Shown here piece after piece: positions 1 to 7,476 of a stretch of DNA of 64,000 bases. The notes below the pieces were generated by a model. It did no database searches. It was not told the DNA's origin and was given only the letters and a program-made list of their open reading frames with translations. The number at the start of each line of letters is the position of its first letter. The stretch's first letter is position 1. Where the stretch lies: positions 7,109,001 to 7,173,000 of the forward strand of contig NZ_CP095855.1 of NCBI RefSeq assembly GCF_023100805.1, read 5' to 3'. Source of the DNA: Chitinophaga filiformis (GTDB lineage: Bacteria; Bacteroidota; Bacteroidia; Chitinophagales; Chitinophagaceae). Both the position numbers and the translations under genes were made by a program.

Positions 1-1
1 A

Positions 2-226
2 GCGGCGGGCAGACTGGATGCATTCTGGGAATATGGCAATGATGTTTATGACTGGCTGGCAGGCGCACTCATGGTGGAAGAAGCTGGTGGAAAGGTACAG
101 TCCATCGAGGGCCAGGCCTTCTCCATAGAGACAAATACCGGGGTACTGGCAGGCAACGAATGGCTGGTGGGATTACTGGAAGAAGAGCTGCCGGTAGAAT
201 GGGATATTTTCAGCTGTAAAATGTAG
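2..226 (+). CDS. Inositol monophosphatase family protein (3' end only)
   Basis: The open frame enters from the left edge and gives the last 74 residues of a protein. It shows a glycine/acid-rich C-terminal signature of the IMPase/FIG superfamily (GRLDAFWEYG, then a YDWLAGALMVEEAGG stretch and TNTGVLAGNEWL). In this family the Asp of the WDxAAG-like motif is a metal-binding residue; here the block reads YDWLAG, so the Asp is kept and Trp is replaced by Tyr. The usual substrates are inositol monophosphate, PAP or related sugar phosphates, and the fragment does not tell which. The next gene converges from the other strand 16 bases later. Confidence 0.75.
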   Translation, partial: AAGRLDAFWEYGNDVYDWLAGALMVEEAGGKVQSIEGQAFSIETNTGVLAGNEWLVGLLEEELPVEWDIFSCKM

Positions 227-242
227 CAAAACTATCAAAGCC

Positions 243-1082
243 TCACCTGGTCCGGGATGCCTCCCAACCTATCATGGCCATTTTACGGGTACTTCCCCAG
301 TGATATTCTCCAAATTCGCCATTTGATCTGATCACCCGGTGGCAGGGAATCAGGAAAGCCACCGGATTATTCCCGATCGCCGTTCCCACCGCCTGGTAAG
401 CCCGTTCTGCATTGGCGGCAGCAGCTACATTCCCGTAGCTGGACAATTCTCCCATAGGGATCTGGAGCAATGCTTCCCAGACCTTGAGCTGAAATGGCGT
501 ACCCTTCAGGTGCAGCTTCACCTGTTCCAGTGTATTCCAGTCCCGGGTAAAAAAATACAAAGCATTCTGCTGGATCATATCGAGCAGCTGCTGAAAGCGG
601 GCATTGGGGAATTGCTCCTGCAGATGCCGGAAGGCCTGTTCCCGGTCTTCTACGAATGCCAGGTAGCAAAGCCCCTTGGGGGTAGCGGCAAGAATAAGCG
701 GGCCAAACGGGCTTTCGGCAAAACTGTAGTTGATGGACAGGGCCTCTCCCCCGTTTTTGTATTCGCCCGGTGTCATGCCTTCAATTTTCATAAAAAGATC
801 ATGTAACCTGCCGGTTCCTGACAAACCCGTCTCCAGGGCAATATCAAAAAGGGAAGCCTGTTTCTCTTTTAACAGTGACTTGGCATACGCTACACTGAGA
901 TATTGTGTGAATTTCTTCGGGCTGACGCCTGCCCACTCCGTAAACATACGTTGAAAATGGAAGGGGCTGAGGTATACATTTTCAGCTACTTCCTCCAGTG
1001 AGGGCTGCTTTTTAAAGTTTATTTTCAGGTATTCAATCGCCCTGGCAATCCGCTCATAATTAGTTAATTCCTGAGAAATCAT
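243..1082 (-). CDS. AraC-type HTH fused to methylated-DNA-protein-cysteine methyltransferase (Ada-like, no zinc domain)
   Basis: This 279-residue protein has an AraC-type double HTH at about residues 10-110 and an alkylguanine-DNA alkyltransferase domain at about 115-275. The acceptor motif PCHRVI is at 246-251, so Cys247 should take the alkyl group from O6-alkylguanine or O4-alkylthymine. It resembles Ada, but the N-terminal zinc-binding domain that accepts methyl phosphotriesters is missing, because the protein begins directly with the HTH. It therefore cannot be switched on the way E. coli Ada is, and what the HTH responds to is unknown. The gene is divergent from an AraC gene with about 105 bases between the starts, and a promoter-like element precedes it. 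The likely role is cytoplasmic alkylation repair plus self-regulation. Confidence 0.88.
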   Translation of the reverse strand: MISQELTNYERIARAIEYLKINFKKQPSLEEVAENVYLSPFHFQRMFTEWAGVSPKKFTQYLSVAYAKSLLKEKQASLFDIALETGLSGTGRLHDLFMKIEGMTPGEYKNGGEALSINYSFAESPFGPLILAATPKGLCYLAFVEDREQAFRHLQEQFPNARFQQLLDMIQQNALYFFTRDWNTLEQVKLHLKGTPFQLKVWEALLQIPMGELSSYGNVAAAANAERAYQAVGTAIGNNPVAFLIPCHRVIRSNGEFGEYHWGSTRKMAMIGWEASRTR

Positions 1083-1101
1083 ATCTATTTCATTTACAAT
1101 A

Positions 1102-1132
1102 CAAAAATAGACATTCCTGTTTATGACATAAA
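1102..1132 (-). promoter_or_regulatory. Bacteroidota-type promoter for the Ada-like gene
   Basis: On the minus strand the -7 box TATTTTTG (1102-1109) fits TAnnTTTG exactly. TTTA lies 19 bases upstream (1129-1132), a three-of-four match to the -33 TTTG. Transcription would begin about 15 bases before the start codon at 1082. Assigned by eye. Confidence 0.5.
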
Positions 1133-1169
1133 CCCGGTTCTTGCGGAGTTCTTTACACTAATTTTAACG

Positions 1170-1177
1170 TAATTTTG
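1170..1177 (+). promoter_or_regulatory. Putative -7 promoter element of the AraC gene
   Basis: TAATTTTG fits the Bacteroidota TAnnTTTG -7 consensus and ends only 10 bases before the ATG at 1188, so the leader would be very short. No convincing -33 TTTG is seen at the usual 19-21 base distance. Confidence 0.35.
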
Positions 1178-1187
1178 CCCCCTGATT

Positions 1188-2120
1188 ATGAACACGAACC
1201 TGCCAATATTCGATATTCCGTCCACAATCCGTTATTACCTGTCGCTTGACAAAAAAGTGACACAGAGTTTCGGGATGGATAAGTACGATGAGCTGCTTCA
1301 ACCAAACAACTTTGCTGTACTGAGCAACGAGGGAAGCGTGAAGAGTGGTCCTCCTATCAGGACTGACCATTATGCGGTTATTCTGTGCATCAGGGGCACC
1401 TGCCAGAAAACGATCGGCGCCTTTACATTTAATGTAGGCCCAAAATCACTGCACATCGTATCTCCTAAACATACCACTTCTTTCGATAATGCTTCTGACG
1501 ACCTGTTGCTATACATGGTGATGTTCAAGAAGGAGTTTATCACCGACACTTTTATCAAGCAAAGCGCGCTTGATCCGCTGATAGACCTCAATCCTTCCTG
1601 TGCGCCGGTATATACATTGTCAGATCCGCATTTTCTGAAAACGAAACAACTTTTTGAAAGGATAGACCGGGAATACCGTGAAGGCAGCCCCTTCTTCCTG
1701 CAGATCGTACGTTTACAGGTGGTAGAATTACTGTATGAAGTGAATCGTGCTTTTGAAAAATGCCAGGAGAGCCGGCCTAACCATCAGCTTACGAGACAAT
1801 ATGCCACTTTTGTCAATTTCAGGGATCTTGTGGAGGAGCACTTCCTGCATAAACGAACGGTCCAGGAGTATGCTGATATGCTGCACATTACTGCCAAACA
1901 TCTGAGTGAGATCGTTAAACAGGAAACAGGTAAAAATGCTTTGCAGATCATTCACAGCCGTTTGTACCTGGAGGCAAAACTGTTGCTGACCACATCCTCG
2001 CTCAGCGTGAAGGAAATCTCTGATCAGCTGAACTTTGATACCAGCTCGCATTTCAGCCGGTTCTTCAAAAAGTTTGCAGATGAGAACCCCTCGGATTTTA
2101 AGAAATTATCTGTAGCATAA
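1188..2120 (+). CDS. AraC family transcriptional regulator
   Basis: A 310-residue protein with an N-terminal cupin-like ligand-binding region (about 30-190) and a C-terminal AraC double HTH (about 210-305). The second helix-turn-helix is clear in SVKEISDQLNF followed by SSHFSRFFKK. No catalytic or receiver domain is present, so a soluble effector is likely, but its identity cannot be read from the sequence. The gene is monocistronic: it is divergent from the Ada-like gene upstream and followed by a strong perfect hairpin. AraC proteins of this length in Bacteroidota usually control a neighbouring catabolic or efflux gene, but no obvious target adjoins it. Confidence 0.9.
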   Translation: MNTNLPIFDIPSTIRYYLSLDKKVTQSFGMDKYDELLQPNNFAVLSNEGSVKSGPPIRTDHYAVILCIRGTCQKTIGAFTFNVGPKSLHIVSPKHTTSFDNASDDLLLYMVMFKKEFITDTFIKQSALDPLIDLNPSCAPVYTLSDPHFLKTKQLFERIDREYREGSPFFLQIVRLQVVELLYEVNRAFEKCQESRPNHQLTRQYATFVNFRDLVEEHFLHKRTVQEYADMLHITAKHLSEIVKQETGKNALQIIHSRLYLEAKLLLTTSSLSVKEISDQLNFDTSSHFSRFFKKFADENPSDFKKLSVA

Positions 2121-2150
2121 TACATTTTTCCATCGCATCATATTAAATAC

Positions 2151-2180
2151 AATAGGGCCTTTCAGAAGAAAGGCCCTATT
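2151..2180. terminator. Bidirectional hairpin terminator between convergent genes
   Basis: A perfect 13-bp stem (AATAGGGCCTTTC, loop AGAA, then its complement) lies between the AraC stop on the plus strand and the porin stop on the minus strand. A T-rich stretch follows in both directions, though neither is a clean T-run. Confidence 0.7.
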
Positions 2181-2244
2181 CCATTTGATTAAACCCCTTA
2201 ACAATTATGTCCTATACTTGTCCTATGTTTCCCTATGTTTATGC

Positions 2245-2814
2245 TTATAATTTGAAAGTGTATGCTACTCTTAATCCTATCAGATTAGCGGCGTCGCCAC
2301 CATCAACAAATTTTGAGTTACCGTCAAACTTCACACCTGCATCCAGGTAACTGCCTTTGCCAAGTGGGATCAGGTAACCGATCTGCGGGCTATAGGTGAA
2401 GGCCGCTGTTTTATAACCGGTTGGACCATTTGTTATAAAGTTCACACCGGCCTGTCCCTGTACATACAGATTATTGCTCTGGAAAGGATAATACCTTAAA
2501 CCAGCTTTCACGGGAATCCACTGTAAATCATCCAGACCAGGTACATCATCAGCAAAGACATTCGCAAATCCTGCATTCAGGTTCACATATAATGTCTTCT
2601 TAATGATAGCATAATCTGCCTGTACGGAACCGCCTAAAGACCACTTGTAAAAATCGCTGAAATTCCCAACCGGTATTCCTGCATCCGGACCAACACTCAG
2701 GGAGAATGAAGGTCGCTGTGGTTCGCTGTTGCCTTTCGTTTGTGCCTTTACTCCTACTGTCACTGCCAATAATAATGCTAATGTTGCTACGCCTGTCTTA
2801 ATAGTCTTTTTCAT
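2245..2814 (-). CDS. Outer-membrane beta-barrel (porin family) protein
   Basis: This 189-residue protein begins with a Sec signal peptide (MKKTIKTGVATLALLL, cleavage after about residue 25, VKAQ). The rest alternates polar and hydrophobic residues as in a small 8-strand barrel, with glycine/aromatic strands such as LNAGFANVF and GLRYYPF and a final VAYTFKL ending in a barrel-type hydrophobic strand. Small barrels of this kind are common in Bacteroidota and have no fixed function. It is monocistronic with a long AT-rich upstream region and converges on the AraC gene. Nothing indicates a ligand. Confidence 0.8.
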   Translation of the reverse strand: MKKTIKTGVATLALLLAVTVGVKAQTKGNSEPQRPSFSLSVGPDAGIPVGNFSDFYKWSLGGSVQADYAIIKKTLYVNLNAGFANVFADDVPGLDDLQWIPVKAGLRYYPFQSNNLYVQGQAGVNFITNGPTGYKTAAFTYSPQIGYLIPLGKGSYLDAGVKFDGNSKFVDGGDAANLIGLRVAYTFKL

Positions 2815-3331
2815 CGTCTTTCGTTTTAATCTTTATTCTGTTAATCTTTTGTTCTTCTGTTTATCGCAGCGCTGTATAAATCTGATGACACAAAATTATG
2901 CCGCAATACATTGCTCATCAATCCCAAAAAGGCGGATAAAAAAACCAATTTTTCTGATGGAAATAAAAATTTTAGGCGAGCAGAAAAATTGGTTTCTTAA
3001 ACCGTGATATTGGTTTTTCATATACCCTTTTGAGGTGTTACATTTGTGACGCAAAAGACGAAAAATAATTACAGTAATAAACAGTTGTAGGTTTAGGTAG
3101 AAACGGGTGTAATCATACACCCGTTTATTTTTTACAGCCTGTCTGCTGCTACAATGTTATATCTCTTACGCAAATGTGATACAAACATTACATGCCCCAT
3201 CTACGACATGGCCGATTTCCCGGGCTTTCGTGTTTTCAACGCCCTCCGGCTTTTCTTCCCTCATAACTAAACCTGGAACAATAGCAGCTCAAACACCTTT
3301 CGTAGCAAGACCTTTTAGTAGTTTACCCGTA
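2815..3331. other. 517-base intergenic region
   Basis: The region holds the promoter area of the porin gene (minus) and a plus-strand promoter-hairpin pair that may be a small RNA (about 3052-3132). From about 3135 to 3331 lies the downstream flank of the multicopper oxidase. No gene is convincing there. A 32-codon minus-strand frame at 3166-3264 reads somewhat protein-like but is unrecognised. Confidence 0.5.
3052..3132 (+). ncRNA. Candidate small RNA ending in an intrinsic terminator
   Basis: A textbook terminator (11-bp stem AAACGGGTGTA / TACACCCGTTT at 3101-3126, loop ATCA, followed by TATTTTTT) lies on the plus strand with no plus-strand gene upstream. About 60 bases before it is TACATTTG (3039-3046), an exact TAnnTTTG -7 box. 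Together they would give a transcript of about 80 bases. There is no good -33 TTTG, so the promoter is tentative. No known RNA family was recognised. Confidence 0.35.
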
Positions 3332-5452
3332 TCAATATGTAAGGGTAATACCAGCGCCTACCCCCATGTCGCTGTCATAATGTGTAGAGAGAGAAATATA
3401 CTTGGACAGAATGTATCTGAAGCCTGCCATGTATTCCTTATCAGTGTTAGCCATAAAATTAAAGCGCAGGCGGCGGGTGATAGGTACATCTTCACGGCTT
3501 AACTGGAAACGCAGCCGGCCATCAGTGTCTACAGATGCATCAGCAACGATCAGCAGGGGCAGTGTATATTCCACACCTGCATGCAATACACTACGGAAGT
3601 CTTTCGTATTAGATTGACCGAACAGGTTCTTCTCACTTTTACTTCCTTCACGGTAACGTACATCCCAACCTACGTAAGGGAACAGCCATTGCGTCTGACC
3701 TAAATATCTACCGAAATGGCTTTCTGTTTCATACCCGTTTCCACCATTCAATCCTACTCTCCATTCCGTTTGTAACCTGTAGCGGGTATTGAAGAATGTC
3801 AGTTCACCGTCACTGCCATTACTTTCCAGTCCCACCCGTGCAGCGGTATGGATCTTCCGGTCATCTGCATATATCTTACGGATGGCTTTTGTTGGATCAG
3901 GTATTTCCGGGTTAGCCGGAGAGTCCTGGTAACTGAAAATGCGGCCCATGCCACTCATCATGTGATACAGGATGTGGCAATGGAAGAACCAGTCGCCGCT
4001 TTCTGTAGCAGCAAATTCTATGGTATCTGTTTCCATCGGCATAATGTCCAGTGTATTCTTGAGCGGAGAATAATCTCCCTGCCCGTTCAATACCCGGAAG
4101 AAATGTCCATGAAGGTGCATCGGGTGGCGCATCATAGTACCGTTGTACAGTATAATACGGACATTCTCGCCCTTTTTAATGAGGATCTTATCTGATTCCG
4201 ATACGGTTTTGTTATTAATGCTCCATACATACCGGTTCATGTTTCCGCTGAGATTAAAACGCAACTCTTTTACGGGCGCCTCAGGCAGATTTGTTTTTAC
4301 CGGCGACCGCAGCATGGCATAGTTCAACGTTACTCCCGGGTCTTCATTATACATCACTGCATTCATATCCATTTGCTGAAGGCTCATCTGCATGTCCATG
4401 TCATTCATCTGCCCGTTCATTTTCATCATACCATTCATCATCTTCATTCCTTCAAAATACTTCAGGCGGGGCAGCCTTAGGGCTTCTTTCCGCACGCCAT
4501 TGCCCAGGAACAGGGAGGTGGCTTTGGTGCGGTCTTCCGCAGTAGCAAGAAATTCATAGCTACTGTCTGCCGGAATGCTTACCATCACATCGTATGTCTC
4601 TGCCACCCCGACAATCAGCCGGTCTACTTCTACCGGTTCCACGTCCATACCATCATTTGCCACTACAGTAATCTTCCCCCCTGCATAGGTCAACCAGAAA
4701 TAAGTAGAAGAACTGCCGTTGATGACGCGCAATCTTACTTTATCGCCTGCTTTGAACCGTGCCTGCACATTCACCGGCTTACCGTTGCTGAACAACTGAT
4801 CGTAGTATACGTCACTGACATCCATGGCCATCATGCGCTTCCATTCATTGGTCAGTTTAGTGGAGAAGTGCTTCTCTTTAATGGCCTCCCCATAGCTCTG
4901 CACACTGTTCTTCCTGACTGCATACCAGTCTGTAGCTGTATGCAGGGAACGGTCTACCTGCCGGGGATTTTCATTTGTCCAGTCGCTCAGCAACAATGTA
5001 TGCTCCTTCACATCCGGCGTGTCTCTTTTCTTAATAATGAAAGCGCCATACATACCACTCTGCTCCTGGAACATGGTATGTGAATGGTACCAGTAAGTGC
5101 CATGCTGTATAAGCGGGAATTTGTACAAATGGGTCTCACCTGCTTTAACGGGTGCTGTAGTAAGATAGGACACACCGTCATAACGGTTGGGCAGCAACAG
5201 CCCGTGCCAGTGTATGGAGGTTTCCATGTCCATATTATTGTGTACGTAGATCTCGGCAGTGTCTCCCTCAGTAAAGGTTAATACAGGCGCAGGGATGCTG
5301 CCGTTAATAACCATGGCATGTCTCATCTTACCATTGCTATGCATCATGGAATCTGACACATACAGATCATAGCGGATAGTACGGGCTGCCTGTGAAAAGG
5401 CAGCCGCGTACGACAGTAATACGATCACTGTCAACAGAAAACGTTTCATCAC
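3332..5452 (-). CDS. Periplasmic multicopper oxidase (CopA-type) with a C-terminal CopB-like barrel region
   Basis: A 706-residue protein with a signal peptide (1-21). Three cupredoxin domains carry all copper ligands: HWHG (81-84), WYHSH (121-125), HPMHLHGH (443-450) and HCHILYHMMSGM (491-502). This predicts four-copper oxidation of Cu(I) or organic substrates with reduction of O2 to water. Residues 336-367 hold 13 methionines, typical of Cu(I)-binding loops in CopA/CueO proteins. CopA-type oxidases usually end soon after the last ligand motif, but here about 165 more residues follow (540-706) with alternating strands (RYRLQTEWRVGLNG, FPYVGWDVRY, THYDSDMGVGAG). This resembles an outer-membrane CopB-like barrel. 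The gene follows the DUF3347 gene by 21 bases, so it belongs to a copper-handling operon. Confidence 0.92.
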   Translation of the reverse strand: MMKRFLLTVIVLLSYAAAFSQAARTIRYDLYVSDSMMHSNGKMRHAMVINGSIPAPVLTFTEGDTAEIYVHNNMDMETSIHWHGLLLPNRYDGVSYLTTAPVKAGETHLYKFPLIQHGTYWYHSHTMFQEQSGMYGAFIIKKRDTPDVKEHTLLLSDWTNENPRQVDRSLHTATDWYAVRKNSVQSYGEAIKEKHFSTKLTNEWKRMMAMDVSDVYYDQLFSNGKPVNVQARFKAGDKVRLRVINGSSSTYFWLTYAGGKITVVANDGMDVEPVEVDRLIVGVAETYDVMVSIPADSSYEFLATAEDRTKATSLFLGNGVRKEALRLPRLKYFEGMKMMNGMMKMNGQMNDMDMQMSLQQMDMNAVMYNEDPGVTLNYAMLRSPVKTNLPEAPVKELRFNLSGNMNRYVWSINNKTVSESDKILIKKGENVRIILYNGTMMRHPMHLHGHFFRVLNGQGDYSPLKNTLDIMPMETDTIEFAATESGDWFFHCHILYHMMSGMGRIFSYQDSPANPEIPDPTKAIRKIYADDRKIHTAARVGLESNGSDGELTFFNTRYRLQTEWRVGLNGGNGYETESHFGRYLGQTQWLFPYVGWDVRYREGSKSEKNLFGQSNTKDFRSVLHAGVEYTLPLLIVADASVDTDGRLRFQLSREDVPITRRLRFNFMANTDKEYMAGFRYILSKYISLSTHYDSDMGVGAGITLTY

Positions 5453-5473
5453 TGATATATTATACTGTCCGGA

Positions 5474-5956
5474 TTATTTGATTGTATCGGTCACTTTACC
5501 ACAGGTCAGCATTTGCTTACCATAATATGGGTTCTTTACAGCGGCATCACCGCTTAACCAATAGCTTTTCTGCATCGGGCAGTACTGCTGGTATACCGGC
5601 GTATCTGAGAGCTTTACAGCTTTCGCCAGGGTGTATATATTGTTGGAGAATGTCTTGAATTTTTCACGTTGCGCGCTGAGGTCTGTTGACTTAGCAATAG
5701 CAGCTGCATCTGCGGCAAGCTTTTCTGATAAAGGCATAAATGCTTTGTGCTCTTCAGCAGAAAGGGCGTTCATATCGGCAGTGTTAAGCACCTTAACAAA
5801 TTCAGCAGCTTTGCTACCAGCGGTACCGGCATCACTGTTCACCAATGCGTTTTTCACATCATAATACAGTGACAGTAACTGAGACAGCGACAGGTTTGCC
5901 GCTTTTGCGGAAAAAGTGGCCAGTAATATAGTGGTGGCGATGATAAGACTTTTCAT
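5474..5956 (-). CDS. DUF3347 domain protein, probable periplasmic copper-binding factor
   Basis: A 160-residue protein with a signal peptide (MKSLIIATTILLATFSAKA). The frame is open for 14 further codons upstream (to 5998), but the signal peptide fixes the start at 5956. The C-terminal block YCPMQKSYWLSGD...NPYYGKQMLTCG is the hallmark of DUF3347, with Cys and Met residues that could bind copper. The first half is an alpha-helical bundle. In Bacteroidota DUF3347 domains occur with CusB-type efflux adaptors and copper oxidases, and here the gene sits just upstream of a multicopper oxidase. A copper chaperone or metal-sensing role is inferred from that context. Confidence 0.8.
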   Translation of the reverse strand: MKSLIIATTILLATFSAKAANLSLSQLLSLYYDVKNALVNSDAGTAGSKAAEFVKVLNTADMNALSAEEHKAFMPLSEKLAADAAAIAKSTDLSAQREKFKTFSNNIYTLAKAVKLSDTPVYQQYCPMQKSYWLSGDAAVKNPYYGKQMLTCGKVTDTIK

Positions 5957-6045
5957 GATGATCTGTTTAATTGTTTGAATAATAAATAATGGGATCATGC
6001 CTTACAGGATATAAGGCAGGTGCGTGTTTTACTTTCAAACAAAAA

Positions 6046-6438
6046 TCAGATCTGGAAGGACTGAATAGACACACGAATGTCTACAGGAGGAGGATTCTGC
6101 TGTGGTAGTATATAACCGGGTTGTACGCTGTGATAACCCTGGTGAATACCTGGCAGGTATAATACCGGATATAAGCAGGTCTGTAAAGGTAAATGCACTG
6201 ATTCGTCCAGCTGCGATTTACTCTTATCCAGCTGTTCGAATTTGACCATTGCATCACCACAGCATTTGTGGGACGCCTTTTTATGTTCATGATGCATCGC
6301 ATGCATATCATGCATGTGGTGATGCCCGCCGGACCATAGATCACTTTGTACGGCACAGGCAAAACCGATACCTGTATTCAGGAAGAATACAAATAGCAGG
6401 AAGAACGCCCGGAGTGATATGATGGTCTTTTTGTTCAT
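6046..6438 (-). CDS. Small His/Met-rich secreted protein (HYC_CC_PP-like)
   Basis: About 130 residues from the ATG at 6438, with an alternative start three codons earlier. An N-terminal hydrophobic signal (3-28) ends near FACAVQ. Residues 39-57 are packed with His and Met, followed by a KCCGDAMVKF segment and, near the C-terminus, a PPPVDIRVSIQSF tail. This His - CC - PP layout matches small Bacteroidota proteins usually found beside copper or heavy-metal genes. The His/Met cluster and CC pair suggest copper binding in the envelope. It precedes the DUF3347 gene by 89 bases. The family assignment is from memory of the motif order and is only moderately secure. Confidence 0.65.
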   Translation of the reverse strand: MNKKTIISLRAFFLLFVFFLNTGIGFACAVQSDLWSGGHHHMHDMHAMHHEHKKASHKCCGDAMVKFEQLDKSKSQLDESVHLPLQTCLYPVLYLPGIHQGYHSVQPGYILPQQNPPPVDIRVSIQSFQI

Positions 6439-6472
6439 GTCACACAAAGATAACAGCTGCCTCCGGCATCCT

Positions 6473-6505
6473 TGTTATATAATTCAGGCTGTATGTTATA
6501 TAATT
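6473..6505. repeat. Two 12-bp direct repeats, 21 bp apart, upstream of the copper genes
   Basis: TGTTATATAATT occurs at 6473-6484 and again at 6494-6505, a spacing of two helical turns. The pair lies in the gap between the upstream lipoprotein and the His-rich gene, 35 bases before the latter's start. It could be an operator for a dimeric regulator, or overlap AT-rich promoter elements. Confidence 0.45.
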
Positions 6506-6519
6506 TACGGGCGCGGGGA

Positions 6520-6957
6520 TCAATACGCTATTTTACAGGCCGTTATCCTCGCGGTCTTTTCCATTGTACCCTTTGCCAGTACAATGTTGATCTCTGCCAT
6601 TGTTTCCTTTTCCGCAAAGAACCCTTCCACCTTCAGGGGTTGGTATCCTGGCCTGGTAACTGTAAAAGTGTGGGTGTTTTTCAGGTCCAGGTATAAGGTA
6701 AAAGTGCCGGAAGTATCGCCTGAAACTGTTTTTCTCCCTTTTTCCAGGGCAATGACCACACCGGAGAGGGGCATAAGGGTATCTCTCTTTCCGGCCAGCA
6801 GTTTCTGTTCAAACACCTGTCCTTTCAGGATGGCAATAGTAGTATCCGGTTCCGGACCGCAATTGAAGAATGTTACCCTGCTTTCATACGTGCTTGAACA
6901 GGCAACGAGGGCTGTCCCAAGGAGTAAACAAGGGAGCAATGAGCGGAATAGCATCAT
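6520..6957 (-). CDS. Lipoprotein with a carboxypeptidase-regulatory-like domain
   Basis: A 145-residue protein with a lipoprotein signal (lipobox LVAC, acylated Cys20). Residues 45-125 form a beta-sandwich of the CarboxypepD_reg-like type, seen in LSGVVIALEKG, DTSGTFTLYLDL and TVTRPGYQPLKVEGF. Such domains act as structural or binding modules at the cell surface and periplasm. The gene is first in line of the minus-strand copper group but is separated from the His-rich gene by 81 bases that include a pair of direct repeats, so co-transcription is uncertain. No metal-binding signature is visible. Confidence 0.7.
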   Translation of the reverse strand: MMLFRSLLPCLLLGTALVACSSTYESRVTFFNCGPEPDTTIAILKGQVFEQKLLAGKRDTLMPLSGVVIALEKGRKTVSGDTSGTFTLYLDLKNTHTFTVTRPGYQPLKVEGFFAEKETMAEINIVLAKGTMEKTARITACKIAY

Positions 6958-6969
6958 GATAGCATAAAA

Positions 6970-7183
6970 TTAGTATATGAGGGTTTTCCATGGCTTTCGG
7001 CCATAGCGCCCATTCTGATCATAGAAAGGTTCACGCCTCTGTGTGTTGTTAAAGATACGGTTGAAGTGTTTCTTGTCTGTGATCCCCAATCTCTGCGATA
7101 TACATACTGTCGTGCAGCAGCCGGTTTTCGATCAGTTTTAAGCTTCTGGCTGATAATGTACTGCTGCCATGTCTTATTGGCAT
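6970..7183 (-). pseudogene. Frameshifted remnant of an AraC-family HTH domain
   Basis: Read on the minus strand, one frame gives LSARSLKLIENRLLHDSMYIAEI. The next frame then continues with GITDKKHFNRIFNNTQRREPF to a stop at 6970-6972. Joined across a one-base shift near 7090, they read as the second HTH of an AraC regulator (compare the typical IAEELGF-DQSYFSRIFKK pattern). No ligand-binding half and no first HTH were found upstream. The piece looks like the decayed 3' end of a regulator, possibly once linked to the neighbouring copper genes. Confidence 0.5.
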
Positions 7184-7192
7184 ATTATACAA

Positions 7193-7232
7193 AATATCCC
7201 CCTGGCAGTTCAGGGAATACCGGGGGGATATT
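7193..7232 (-). terminator. Hairpin downstream of the small membrane ORF
   Basis: A 13-bp stem with one mismatch (AATATCCCCCTGG at 7193-7205 pairing with 7220-7232) is followed on the minus strand by TTTTGTATAATA. It lies 44 bases beyond the stop of the 66-residue frame at 7276-7476, which supports transcription of that frame. Confidence 0.45.
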
Positions 7233-7275
7233 GTTATAAAGGTACATTAAAAAGGGTAACAAAGGGAGTGTCGTT

Positions 7276-7476
7276 CTATCTTTTCAGGCGGGAGGCTGCA
7301 AACAATATAAGAGCGATCACAAGCAGCGCCCATACGATTTCACGATAGCTGCTTTTTTGCATAATGAGCTGTTTTAATCTGGTCATTTTGATGTTGCTAT
7401 TCGAGGGTGTTTTAAAAAATAAAGGTCTGGAAGAGGAGCGCTTGGCAAGCTCCTTTTCCAGACCATCAAAATACAT
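7276..7476 (-). CDS. Possible small single-pass membrane protein
   Basis: A 66-codon frame whose last 25 residues form one hydrophobic helix flanked by charges (REIVWALLVIALILFAASRLKR). The first 38 residues have no recognisable feature, and the true product may start at an internal Met, giving about 28-36 residues. A terminator-like hairpin follows. The protein is not recognised. It is supported only by the well-formed membrane helix and the hairpin. Confidence 0.35.
   Translation of the reverse strand: MYFDGLEKELAKRSSSRPLFFKTPSNSNIKMTRLKQLIMQKSSYREIVWALLVIALILFAASRLKR

Noticed and set aside
3166..3264. 32-codon minus-strand frame just downstream of the copper oxidase, with protein-like composition
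   Set aside because: Too short, no homology recognised, no start context. It could be a decayed gene end but cannot be supported.
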